Positions 26,001-33,694 of a DNA stretch of 64,000 bases are shown here, piece after piece. Numbering within the stretch: the stretch's first letter is position 1; every line of letters starts with the position of its first letter. This DNA is from Ptychodera flava (taxonomy: Eukaryota > Hemichordata > Enteropneusta > Ptychoderidae). The position numbers and the translations under genes are program-made. Under the pieces are notes generated by a model that made no database searches, had not been told where the DNA came from, and saw only the letters and a program-made list of their open reading frames with translations. The stretch covers positions 15,892,573 through 15,956,572 of the forward strand of contig NC_091946.1 in assembly GCF_041260155.1 (NCBI RefSeq), read 5' to 3'.

Positions 26001-26360
26001 AATGATGTTTCGACCACTGTAAATGACGGCAAATGGCATCACTTGTGTGTCACGTGGACGTCAGCTGGCGAGTGGCAGGTCTTCAAAGATGGTGTCAAAG
26101 CTTCGAATGGCGCAGGACATGGCACTGGATTCGAATTGGCAGCCGGTGGCAGGTTCATTCTGGGTGCCTATGGGGACTACGGAGTCAAAGGCAACATGGC
26201 GTTCTTCAATGTTTGGGACCGTGTAATGACCGACGGAGAAGTCACTGCTGTAAAGAATGCTTGCGATGGCAATTACGAGGGTAACGTCTTGTCTTGGAAA
26301 CGCGGCATTAAATCTCCTCCTAGTCAATACACAGCAAGCGTGAACCTTTGTGTTATTTAG
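2607..26360 (+). CDS. Secreted ADAMTS-like metalloprotease with C-type lectin, two kringle and two pentraxin domains
   Basis: Twenty exons join in a single frame (3663 nt, about 1220 residues): 2607-2687, 3309-3363, 4282-4422, 5209-5366, 5972-6122, 6325-6482, 6842-6928, 7283-7413, 7881-8006, 10082-10198, 10408-10594, 19614-19718, 20477-20489, 20667-20717, 21901-22207, 22490-22554, 23447-23707, 23913-24176, 24518-25144, 25783-26360. Domain order: signal peptide (1-~24), propeptide (~25-209), reprolysin-type zinc protease (~219-402), disintegrin-like/Cys-rich region (~403-520), C-type lectin (521-644), kringles (650-731, 737-819), pentraxins (820-1028, 1029-1220). The start ATG has a good context (GACATGG) and opens a signal peptide. 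No thrombospondin repeat is present, unlike true ADAMTS enzymes. Expected role: a secreted protease that binds carbohydrate and other ligands through its C-terminal modules; substrate unknown. Least certain are exon 8 (weak acceptor) and the 13-nt exon 13. Confidence 0.88.
4378..4617. repeat. Recent 124-bp tandem duplication across an exon end
   Basis: Bases 4378-4493 recur at 4502-4617 (offset 124) with about one mismatch. The copied segment holds the last 45 coding bases of exon 3, its GTAAGT donor and part of the intron. The second copy lacks its own acceptor, so it should be spliced out unless the second donor is used. If read through to that donor, the reading frame meets stops in the spacer (TAA within CTGTAAATC). 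Confidence 0.93.
6325..10198 (+). CDS. Exons 6-10: reprolysin-type zinc metalloprotease domain
   Basis: The domain opens with YVELMVAVD (residues 219-227), the usual first strand of ADAM proteases. Exon 9 gives GLAYRGTMC and ends inside the zinc site. Joined with exon 10 this reads HEMSHTLGLNHE, so the three zinc ligands (H358, H362, H368) and the catalytic E359 are present. The methionine of the Met-turn, normally about 15-25 residues further on, is not seen: residues 370-400 contain none, and the region before Cys392 is shorter than in ADAMTS enzymes. Exon 8 (7283-7413) uses an acceptor with a poor pyrimidine tract. Exons 9 and 10 are separated by a 2-kb intron (8007-10081) in which I see nothing. 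Confidence 0.88.
6970..7092. repeat. Trinucleotide microsatellite (ATG)n-(GGT)n in intron 7
   Basis: A pure ATG run followed by a GGT run covers about 120 bp, some 190 bp before exon 8 of the metalloprotease gene. The His, Ile and Met homopolymer frames it creates are artefacts. Confidence 0.97.
10275..10353. repeat. (TATG)n microsatellite in intron 10
   Basis: About 19 tandem copies of a TATG tetranucleotide lie about 55 bp before exon 11 of the metalloprotease gene, close enough to length-modulate that small intron (10199-10407). Confidence 0.97.
10408..20717 (+). CDS. Exons 11-14: disintegrin-like / cysteine-rich region
   Basis: Exon 11 encodes the tail of the catalytic domain (CLYDEP) and an ADAMTS-like segment ([13 protein letters not shown]). 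Exon 12 gives FGEECQLYC and GTPCGRGK, close in spacing to the ADAMTS disintegrin-like consensus (QLWC ... GTPCG). Exon 13 is either a 13-nt microexon (20477-20489) giving HACNG, or a longer exon ending at the stronger donor at 20548; only the short form keeps frame with exon 14 ([11 protein letters not shown]). Exon 14 is a 51-nt phase 1-1 exon rich in cysteine. Exons 11 and 12 are separated by a 9-kb intron holding the foldback element at 10819-18508. Confidence 0.75.
10947..10983. promoter_or_regulatory. Three clustered YY1-like motifs in the left arm
   Basis: Three near-tandem copies of the GCCGCCATCTT type (reverse of AAGATGGCGGC, the YY1 consensus; the outermost copy is GGCGCCATCTT) lie here. 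The mirror copy is at 18343-18379 in the right arm. Inference: the arms could bind YY1 or a similar zinc-finger factor. Confidence 0.5.
11371..12175. repeat. ~205-bp tandem repeats in the left arm, four copies
   Basis: The block GTAGGGGTAATGTTTCCC recurs at about 11371, 11576, 11781 and 11985, a period of about 205 bp. Each unit also holds a conserved ATATAAATGTTA...CTGTTTGAAAGCTCTG segment. These are the inverted counterparts of the right-arm array at 15930-17960. Confidence 0.93.
12480..15350 (-). pseudogene. Centre of the foldback element: decayed coding sequence, unidentified
   Basis: The minus strand shows several protein-like stretches broken by stops and frameshifts. The best is 12845-13252 (135 codons, extending further upstream without a Met); others lie near 14050-14220 and 14340-14580. 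I recognise no transposase, polymerase or capsid motif. The stretches may be remains of the element's own proteins or captured sequence. No function is assigned. Confidence 0.35.
15355..15780. repeat. Second, diverged terminal-arm copy inside the element
   Basis: This segment parallels the outer right arm (17945-18340) in the same order: AAACATTACCC, ATATATAAATACCTT, GTTTGGAGGAAC, TTAATTATTGGGT, CTAATCGATGTT, TTTCTAA.AATGTA and GTTTCCG.CTAGCGG. It is clearly more diverged than the arms are from each other. This suggests nested insertion or internal duplication of arm sequence. Confidence 0.7.
15930..17960. repeat. ~204-bp tandem repeats in the right arm with higher-order pattern, ten copies
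   Basis: GGGAAACATTACCC recurs at about 16103, 16304, 16509, 16713, 16916, 17120, 17327, 17528, 17734 and 17938. Three unit types can be told apart: A (AACGGGAAAC...CCAACCTTTATATT), B (AAATCGAGG...GTTACTAAAAAATGAC) and C (CATGGTTCAAGG...TTTCGTCCTTAAAAAATC). They run A-B-C, A-B-C, A-C, then two more units, so a ~610-bp higher-order unit has been duplicated. Confidence 0.88.
18343..18379. promoter_or_regulatory. Three clustered YY1-like motifs in the right arm
   Basis: AAGATGGCGGC appears twice and AAGATGGCGCC once within 37 bp, the inverted counterpart of 10947-10983. The high identity of this cluster between arms may reflect the low age of the element or selection for factor binding. Confidence 0.5.
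18509..19613. other. Rest of intron 11, nothing coding seen
   Basis: This sequence lies between the foldback element and exon 12. A TGCGCATGCG palindrome (NRF1-like) with a CCAAT box close by occurs at about 18925-18955, but no transcript start is supported. Confidence 0.5.
19983..20043. repeat. (AAAT)n microsatellite in intron 12
   Basis: About 15 copies of an AAAT/TAAA tetranucleotide with two small interruptions lie between exons 12 and 13. Confidence 0.95.
21455..21792 (+). mobile_element. ~340-bp MITE family copy (diverged) in intron 14
   Basis: It starts near ACGCCTTTGGGACAG and ends near TTTCGAGGCGTGTACTAACT, with internal landmarks GTTTTCACCGTCTTAG, CAGGGATTGCAGCCATTTTGAA and ATGGTTGAAAGT shared with copies at 40062-40410, 46104-46444 and 46615-46970. 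The ends are imperfect inverted repeats around GCGCCTCG. No coding capacity. Confidence 0.75.
21901..22554 (+). CDS. Exons 15-16: C-type lectin domain
   Basis: Two exons encode a C-type lectin-like domain of about 124 residues (521-644). It has the four canonical cysteines (C545, C619, C634, C642), a WEHGEPN segment with the EPN motif at 609-611 that marks mannose-type calcium/sugar sites, and the closing HYICQK. The usual WND motif is replaced by FSD, so calcium-dependent sugar binding is plausible but not assured. The domain is bounded by phase-1 introns on both sides, and the internal intron splits a Trp codon. Confidence 0.92.
23447..23707 (+). CDS. Exon 17: kringle domain 1
   Basis: One 261-nt phase 1-1 exon encodes a full kringle. 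The six cysteines are at residues 650, 672, 698, 710, 722 and 731, with the typical blocks [25 protein letters not shown] and AWCY. Kringles mediate binding to lysine residues or other protein ligands in extracellular proteins such as plasminogen and ROR receptors. The one-exon, phase 1-1 layout makes it a mobile module. Confidence 0.95.
23913..24176 (+). CDS. Exon 18: kringle domain 2
   Basis: A second phase 1-1 exon (264 nt) encodes another complete kringle, with cysteines at residues 737, 759, 788, 800, 811 and 819 and the blocks [25 protein letters not shown] and PWCF. It lies about 205 bp after kringle 1 and shares its organisation, so the pair probably arose by tandem exon duplication, although the two are clearly diverged. 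Confidence 0.95.
24518..25144 (+). CDS. Exon 19: pentraxin-like domain 1
   Basis: A single 627-nt phase 1-1 exon encodes a ~209-residue pentraxin/LamG-fold domain. The stretch HVTVTWQS at residues 911-918 aligns with the pentraxin signature HxCx(S/T)WxS except that the cysteine is Thr. FFKDG, a Gly-rich strand and [13 protein letters not shown] follow in the usual order. The missing signature cysteine suggests that the conserved disulfide is absent or moved (a nearby YC at 901-902 could substitute). Confidence 0.9.
25783..26360 (+). CDS. Exon 20: pentraxin-like domain 2 and stop
   Basis: The last exon encodes a second pentraxin domain and the TAG stop (26358-26360). HLCVTWTS at residues 1115-1122 matches the pentraxin signature HxCx(S/T)WxS exactly, and VFKDG and [13 protein letters not shown] follow as in family members. 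The protein ends about 15 residues after the domain with no membrane segment, consistent with secretion. Confidence 0.92.
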
Positions 26361-26619
26361 TCTGAGATAGTCACACTCTTGATGCTCGATACTCATGTTC
26401 TTGAGTTTGAGTTTTGTCTTTACTGCCTACGATGCGATTTTGCGTCAGAGTTCCATCGTTAATGGTAAAACGATGGATGTTAATGCCATTGCTCTTCATT
26501 TGAGTTTTGGTAAACCTAATACAGCCTTTTCATCACTAGTTAACATTCAGATATCTGAGTAAAATACACTAGATTACTTATCAATTTTTCACAGTCAAGT
26601 TCAAAAGGTTGTGAGTGAA

Positions 26620-26625
26620 AATAAA
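26620..26625 (+). terminator. Candidate polyadenylation signal of the metalloprotease gene
   Basis: AATAAA occurs about 260 bp after the TAG stop at 26358-26360 and is followed by a T-rich stretch, a plausible 3' end. Other signals downstream cannot be excluded. Confidence 0.5.
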
Positions 26626-27920
26626 TCACTTTTAATTTGACTTTTTGACATCTTTTTTCTCAACTTAGAAAAATAAATCTCAGCACAAATATATGCATTG
26701 TCTGTCTCTGTGTAATAACTTGTGCCCAAATCGTGTCATGGTAAGAATCAAGTCTCACATACAACATGCTCAAATTAATGTAACAAAATTACAGGTATCG
26801 TGATCAAGGGGCTGTAACAGACAACACAGCATATTGATTAATGTATGTGTGTGGGTATAAGTAAGTAATTAAAATGCATGTTTGTATATGTCTGTCTATC
26901 TGTCTGTCCGTCTTGCTCCGTACTGCCTGTCTGTTCGACCGTTTGTTTGTCATCATCGCTTATGTATTTCTTTTCTCAAATACTCCTAGCATCATATTAA
27001 GACCCACTTTACATACGAAAGTGCAACAGAGAGAAAACATTTGAAAGGATGTAGTTCATGTCATTTTTCACTATTTCCAGAAGACACAGTTTGCAAATGC
27101 GGTTAATGAAACTATTGGTGATGGAATTATATAAGGCGTCGATCGAGGACCAAAGTAATAGTTGTTCAATCATTTCAGGTGCATATGCGCAGGCGTTCTG
27201 TTAACATATCACCACTTACCTCATGCTGCACCTGTGAACTCTGTCTGACCGTACAGATTGAGTGTGCAAAATTTTAATTGAGTGATAAATGGACCGGGCT
27301 TACTTTGTATAATCTTAGTCTGGTTTGATTTTGGATGAATTGTGTTTGGAAAGGGGTGTTATTGTTAGTTCTGGCTTTAAAGGGACAGACGAATTAAGGA
27401 TCCATGGGTACTTGCATGTGTTGGGTTCACAAGTTTTTGTAACAGCTTAGGTCTAAAACTGATGTTTGACTGATCTTTGAAGACAAACTTGGGTGGAATT
27501 GGCTCACGTATATGATCACCAGTGACCTTGCAAATCGCTTGAATCAATCGAACAAGCTGGTGTTTCATACGTTTTAAATGATCAAAATCGTTTCCAATTT
27601 TGAGTGGACGGCAAAGACCCTTGTATGATAGCATCCAAATGGTTGAGTCATTTTTCCTGTATTGGTTACATTGGTCTTTCTGAGGGACGGAAAAAATTAA
27701 AAAAATAGTGTGAAACGGCAATTTATGTTATACAATCTACATATACCATTATTTCAACACCATTTGATGTCATTCATAATAAGATTGACATGTTTGGTTT
27801 TCATTCCAGTTCAGGTACGTTCTACTTGGTCGATTATGCAAATATTTTCTGGCCCACTCTCAAATTTTCAACATGGTTGAATGGGCGGGAGATGTCTAAG
27901 TACAAGAATAGAATAAAAAA

Positions 27921-28112
27921 ATGAAAGAAAGCGTACCTGGTGTTTCTTATAAGCAAGATATTGAGACATATCATATTCGTTATGGTAGAGCATATAGTTC
28001 AGAATTTGTGGAGAGACAGAGAAATCTCTCTTGCAAGCTTGTAAATCAGGGTTACTCAAGAAAAAGGCTTGTCTCTAAATTCAAACGCGTTTTTGCAGGT
28101 GCCATGAACTGA
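27921..28112 (+). pseudogene. Retroelement polymerase C-terminal fragment (tentative)
   Basis: A 63-codon open stretch reads IRYGRAYSSEFVERQRNL, then KLVNQGYSRKRLVSKFKRVF. This follows a pattern I associate with the C-terminal part of polymerases in some animal retroelements: R-Y-x-R-A, then F-x-x-R, then a short Leu-rich helix and x-x-G-Y. The remainder of the element is not visible on either side. Family uncertain; a chance resemblance is possible. Confidence 0.4.
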
Positions 28113-30234
28113 TAGATAAGTATTACGTGTCACTTACACAAATGATCACTGATGGTATCGGCGACATGTGTCTGTGCACGTGGATTAAGACCACTCCAAA
28201 TCTTGACGAACAGATTGATATATAGCTGGTGCAACAACCATTTTTTAAACACTTGACTTTACTTCTAACTTGTTTTTACAGGCGGTCCATATATTTTCTT
28301 GTACAAATTTAACTTTGCTGTATGTACCAGTACTAGCTTGTTGTCTATATCTGTGTTGTGGTGTTTGTGTTTGTTACATCGAGTTTGTCACTTTTGAATT
28401 TATGACTATGAAATAAATTATGGCTTGGTAACAGTTCTGATTCTCCCCATACCCCCAAGGCGCTGAGGGGGGGGGGTGGACATATCAGATAGGTTTCTGC
28501 CTTAATTCAATACAAATTAAATTGCAGGCATCATCAATGGAGAAACTGACTGTATCGGAGCAAAATGTGAATTTGATTCTTCAATATCGAGTCATATCAT
28601 AACATATTTACATTTATTATTATATGGTTTATCACAGAGTCCCCTGAGATTGCTTCAAATGAAAAGTCGGTAACACGACTCTCTTATGAGAAACCTCGTC
28701 GTTTTACTAATAGCGAAGTCGTCAAGTAGTAGTCGACGATCACTTGTTTTTGAATTAGTATCTACTCAGCCTAATAAAATACGGATGAGTTTCACTGTAA
28801 CAGTTGTATTTGCCTTATCGCTATCTACACAAATTTAATCCAATCGCTTTGCACCTTTAGTGTGCGTGAAAGAAATTGGATACTGCATACAAACGTGCGG
28901 TATCGGCTAGCGCGAATCGAGCGCGGTCCTGAAAAGCACCAGAAATATATGGCTATATCCGTCGGCCTACGTCCCCGGGGAATAGTGATGCGTTCATGGT
29001 AACGCACAACTCGATATACGGGCGCTATAGCCCTCACGACCAGGGAATAGGTGTTAACTTTTATTTTTGGTTTTCTGAGCTTGATGTGTGAAATGAAGTA
29101 CATGTTACTGGCGACGACCTACAATGGGCTTGATGGGCATCATCGCCAGCAGCCGATGTCAGGTATACTGTGATGTATGCTACATCGTGCGAGTAAGGTA
29201 TGATCGAGTGTTCCTTGATTGAGATGTGTGCTCAAGCTTATCCTTGGATGGCGCTACATGAGTACGTGAATTGTGCAGTTATTTCTTGGGAGGGCGCGGC
29301 GCGCACACTTTTCGTGACGTGAACATGAGTAGAGTAACCTCGCTCTACTTAATTAGATAATATTTTAACATAATCCTGCCAGTCTGACACATATTTTACC
29401 ACAACTTAGTTAAGGATATCGTTGTATAGATTCCAATAAATTGGTCAAGGGGATCGTTAAGCGGGCGAAAATCCAGTACAATTTACTGTTCAAAGGGACC
29501 AAATGAACATGTAAAGACAAAAATTTTAAAGCTGTTTGATAGTGGCGGGTGATGGCGTACGTCAGACTCTCTTCCACGCCTTTTAACATACTTGGGCAAC
29601 TATAGAAGACAAAGTTACCGAATATTTACAGACAAGTGAATTTCAAACAAACCACAAATCCTATGTTTCGACTACGGAGAAAATCAAAATATTTTTCGAT
29701 CACAAAAAATATTAAAACTGTCACAAAAATAGGCAAGTGAAAGCTGCACTTATTATTTGAGCTTCAAAGGGAGCCTGCACAAGCGATAGACGAGAAAAGA
29801 GGAGCCGGATATTTGTCTCCGACGCTCGTCAAGTTCTTACTTATATGTAAGTAGTCTACTATTACTGCGTCAGTAAAGGACTTTTGTCACGACCTCTACT
29901 CCTTACAAACCTGTTGCATGCAGCGAGTATCATTTCCGATGCCCCGTTGGCAACCCCGGGTGATTGTTGTTGGCGTAACTGGATACTCTGTTCACGGTTC
30001 CAACGTCCCTGCCCTCTAAACAGCAAATAGTCATCAAAACTGTGCAATGCGCTCAATATGAAATTAGTCAAGCGTAATGTATTCCATTTCTACAGTTACA
30101 CGATGGTCTCAGGCATGAAGGCACCAAAGTTTAGACTGAGATCACAGGTTATCATTAACACTCCAGCATGAGGTCTTCATATTTAGCTCACGTCTGTGTG
30201 TGTGAGTGTTTGGTACTGGTTTGCTATGGCGATA

Positions 30235-31485
30235 GTGTTGACAGTCGACATATATCAAGTAATACTGCACAAAATTTCATGAAACTTTTCCCTCATGACA
30301 ATCTCAGAACATTATGATTGTACTGTGAGTGTCATATCAATTATCTGCTCATTTGCATATTTAATAAACTTTTGTAAATAGTTATATAACTCCAAAATTC
30401 CTACACCAAATTTGATGATACCTGCTACAAATGTTCATCTGATAGATATCTAATTATACTGAGAAGCATTGAGCAGTGTCAAGTTAATAAACAGCTCATT
30501 TGCATATTTAATAAGTTGTAATTAGTCAAGTAACTCCGAAATAAAACATCAAATTGTATGAAGTCTGCTGCAGATACTGATCCGATAGATTTCTGACTGT
30601 GTTTGACTCTGTTATGCAGTACTGAGTAGTATCATGTTGATTAAGGGTTCATTTGCATATTTAATGAACTTCGTTATTGGTGATATAACTCCGAAATTAC
30701 AGAACTAAATTTGATGAAAAGTGCCACAGATGTTTATTTCATAGATGTCTAATTGTCTCATGAAGCATTGAGCAGTATCAAGTTAATAAATTGTTCATTT
30801 GCATATTAAATGAAGTTTTGTAATTAGTGATTTAGTTCCGAAAGTACTGTGCAAAAGTTTATGAAACCTGCTACAGATATTGATCTGACAGATATCTGAT
30901 TGTTCTCTGAAGCAATTAGCAGTGTCAAGTTCATTAATGGCTCTTTGCACATATTATAAACTTTGTAATTAGTAATATACCTCCAAAATGACATCACCAA
31001 ATTTGATGAAACCTGCTACAGATATTGACTGTTCTATGAATCATTTAGCAGTGTCAACTCAATTCAATGTTTCTTTAATTTGCATATAACATAAATGTAA
31101 TATACATACGAAATTCGACAAACGTTGCTACAGATATTGGTATGGTAGATGTTTAATTTGTACTGTGAAGCATCGAGCAGTGTCACATTAAGAAATGTCT
31201 CATTTGCATATGTCATGAATTTTTGTTGTTAGTAATTTGACTCCAACACTATTTTACTAAACTCAACTGAAGCTGCTACATGGTGATCTGACAGATATCT
31301 TACTCTTCTGTGATGCGTTTAGTCGTGTCAATTATGGCTTATTTGCATATTTAATAACTTTTATAAGTATTAATATGAGTCAAAATTACTGTACCAGATC
31401 TGATTACACTTGCTATGAATGTGACAGAAATCTGGCCTATACTGAGAATAAGAACAAGTGTCCTGTTAATGAATTGCAAAACTAC
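30235..31485. repeat. ~148-bp tandem repeat array, about eight degenerate copies
   Basis: The block TCATTTGCATATTTAATAA, or a variant, recurs at about 30350, 30497, 30650, 30796, 30943, 31077, 31201 and 31340. Between occurrences the order AACTCCAAAAT, AAATTTGATGAAACCTGCTACAGATATTG, TCTGA.AGATAT, GAAGCATTGAGCAGTGTCAA is kept. Copies differ by many substitutions and small indels, so the array is old. Most copies carry ATTTGCAT, the POU octamer. Confidence 0.9.
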
Positions 31486-31751
31486 AGTTCTTTTATTAAA
31501 GTTGCTCTAGGTGTTTGACTTGATTTGAACTGTACTTCATGTTTCTTCCCTGCTCGAAACCCAAATGACAGCAGTCAAAACAATTTAGCATCTTTATTAC
31601 AGCTAATTGCATATTTGTGCATTCAATGACCTTAGGAATGAATTTGTGGTGAATATTGTTCATGATGTTGATCATAACACCTTCGAGTGGCAAACATGTG
31701 GCAAAAGTTTAACTTTACAGAAAACTGCAATATATACCGAAACACGTGAGC

Positions 31752-31753
<2 letters not shown>

Positions 31754-31833
<80 letters not shown>
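31754..31833. repeat. TA dinucleotide microsatellite
   Basis: About 80 bp of TA with one phase break; the Tyr/Ile frames are artefacts. Confidence 0.97.
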
Positions 31834-31836
<3 letters not shown>

Positions 31837-32576
31837 TAATATATGCATAAAATTCTATAATATAGGGCTCAGCCCTTGGTGTCGCGCCAGGGGTTAAGAT
31901 TGGCAATGTTATTTGTATTGATTCATGATAAACTGTAATTGTTACTTCATAAACGTTTATATGAAAACTATGCCCAGTTTGCCTCTGATGAAAGCAGTTC
32001 ACGTACTTACACGACGTCAAACCCTGCAGCAGGGCAGGTATAGATTTTCTGTAGCGTGTAAAAATTTTGGACAAAATTGGCAATTTTTACAATGATAACA
32101 GCCTATGGCGTTAAACAAGGGACGTATTATGCAATAATTATCATTGCAATGGTAACCGCACTGCCCACCTTCCACTTGCAAGCTGAAAACTATAGCGTTC
32201 CGTCTAAAAACTTGCAATTTTTGAATCTAATTATTGACACAGGGGGCGCTCTTCTATAATTCAATCCCAGCATTCTTTGCGTATGCCCCCGTTCATATGC
32301 ACGACAGTTTTCTCCGTTTATCTATATCAACGATACTTTGTATCAGCGACAAGGTGTATAATAACATTTACTGGCTAATAAAAGAGGTATATTTTATAAA
32401 AGGCATGTTATATCATAGTAATTTGTTTCGTATTTGTTTATTTACGAGTACTCAAAAAAAAAAAACATGGCGGCGCCCATCATGAGAAAGAAGGGTACAC
32501 TTCCGGTTACTCGCATAGTATATTATGAATAAGCGCATGCGTAGTCAGTAAGCCGCTGGCGCGACTATTATATGCA

Positions 32577-32715
<139 letters not shown>

Positions 32716-33481
32716 ATAAATTGGTATTGTGTGAGTGAATAGCCTCTGAAACATCATGTGACTCTGTTTTGCTGAAGCTCATGTTTGCCAATTCTTTTGT
32801 CACGCAATCATCAATCCATCTCCAACCCAATGGTCAAGGATGTATAAACTCGACACGCATCAAAGCCTGGGCATATACTAGTAAGCATTTTGTTAAGAGT
32901 TGGAATGTGAACAAAAATCTAAACATATTACTGGTTTTCCATTTATGAACTCTTTCGGATGTGTAGTCAAAGTCCGTTTTGGCCTCAGTAATCCCTCATT
33001 GGTTTTGCAGAAGATCATTTTTAAAGTCAATTTATTTATTATGTGGTCCTTTCGCTTTCGACTACCATTTAATTTTCAAATACATGTATCATACCAGCTG
33101 TGTTTGTAAAGTGAGCAAATGTGAGAGACTGGTAGTCATATTTAAATCGAAACATATTACTGGTCGAATTGACACACACTGCGCGTACATTGGCATTTTT
33201 TCCCTTTAAACAAACAAGGGGTCCATTTCTGTGCCAGCAACGACCGCACATGGCTGTAAAAGTTTGTGATACATACAGCTCTGTAAACAGCTACTTAAAG
33301 ACCTGTGTTATGTGATGTGAACATAGGTTGCGATAGGCCCTAAACGTTATGAGTTTGTCTGCAAATGGCATAACTGCGTTCACTTTCTAAAAACAGACAT
33401 GTGACAAGGGCGCATTTCTTTGTATGTCTTACACATTGGAATTGTCGGACTATATTTCTGCAATTTCTGAGAAAAATTTAA

Positions 33482-33694
33482 CCCTTTGAGCGCCAAAGTC
33501 TATTTTTGTCCCTACATAAAATAAATCCCTGTCAATTTTTCTCAGATTTTTGCCAAAATTTTCAGAAAAAACTAGCCAATGAAATGTGATGTCCATTTGG
33601 CCCAAAACTATAAAAAAATTACAGAAAAAATCATAAAAGTTGGTAAAATTTTGCTCTTAAATTTTGGTGGGAGAAAATTACAGCGCTCAAAGGG
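33482..33694. mobile_element. piggyBac-type MITE, complete, with TTAA target duplication
   Basis: A 213-bp element begins CCCTTTGAGCGCC and ends GCGCTCAAAGGG, and is flanked on both sides by TTAA (33478-33481 and 33695-33698). TTAA duplications and CCC/GGG ends are hallmarks of piggyBac transposons. It has no coding capacity. A diverged relative is at 53240-53456. Confidence 0.85.

Noticed and set aside
2607..26360. Naming the gene as a standard ADAMTS member
   Set aside because: Thrombospondin type 1 repeats and the ADAMTS spacer are absent and the C-terminal half is unrelated, so no gene symbol was given.
26061..26396. Minus-strand frame opposite the second pentraxin exon
   Set aside because: It is a shadow of the plus-strand coding exon.
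31607..32083. Tyr/Ile-rich frames on both strands
   Set aside because: They are caused by the TA microsatellite, with no support from flanking splice sites.
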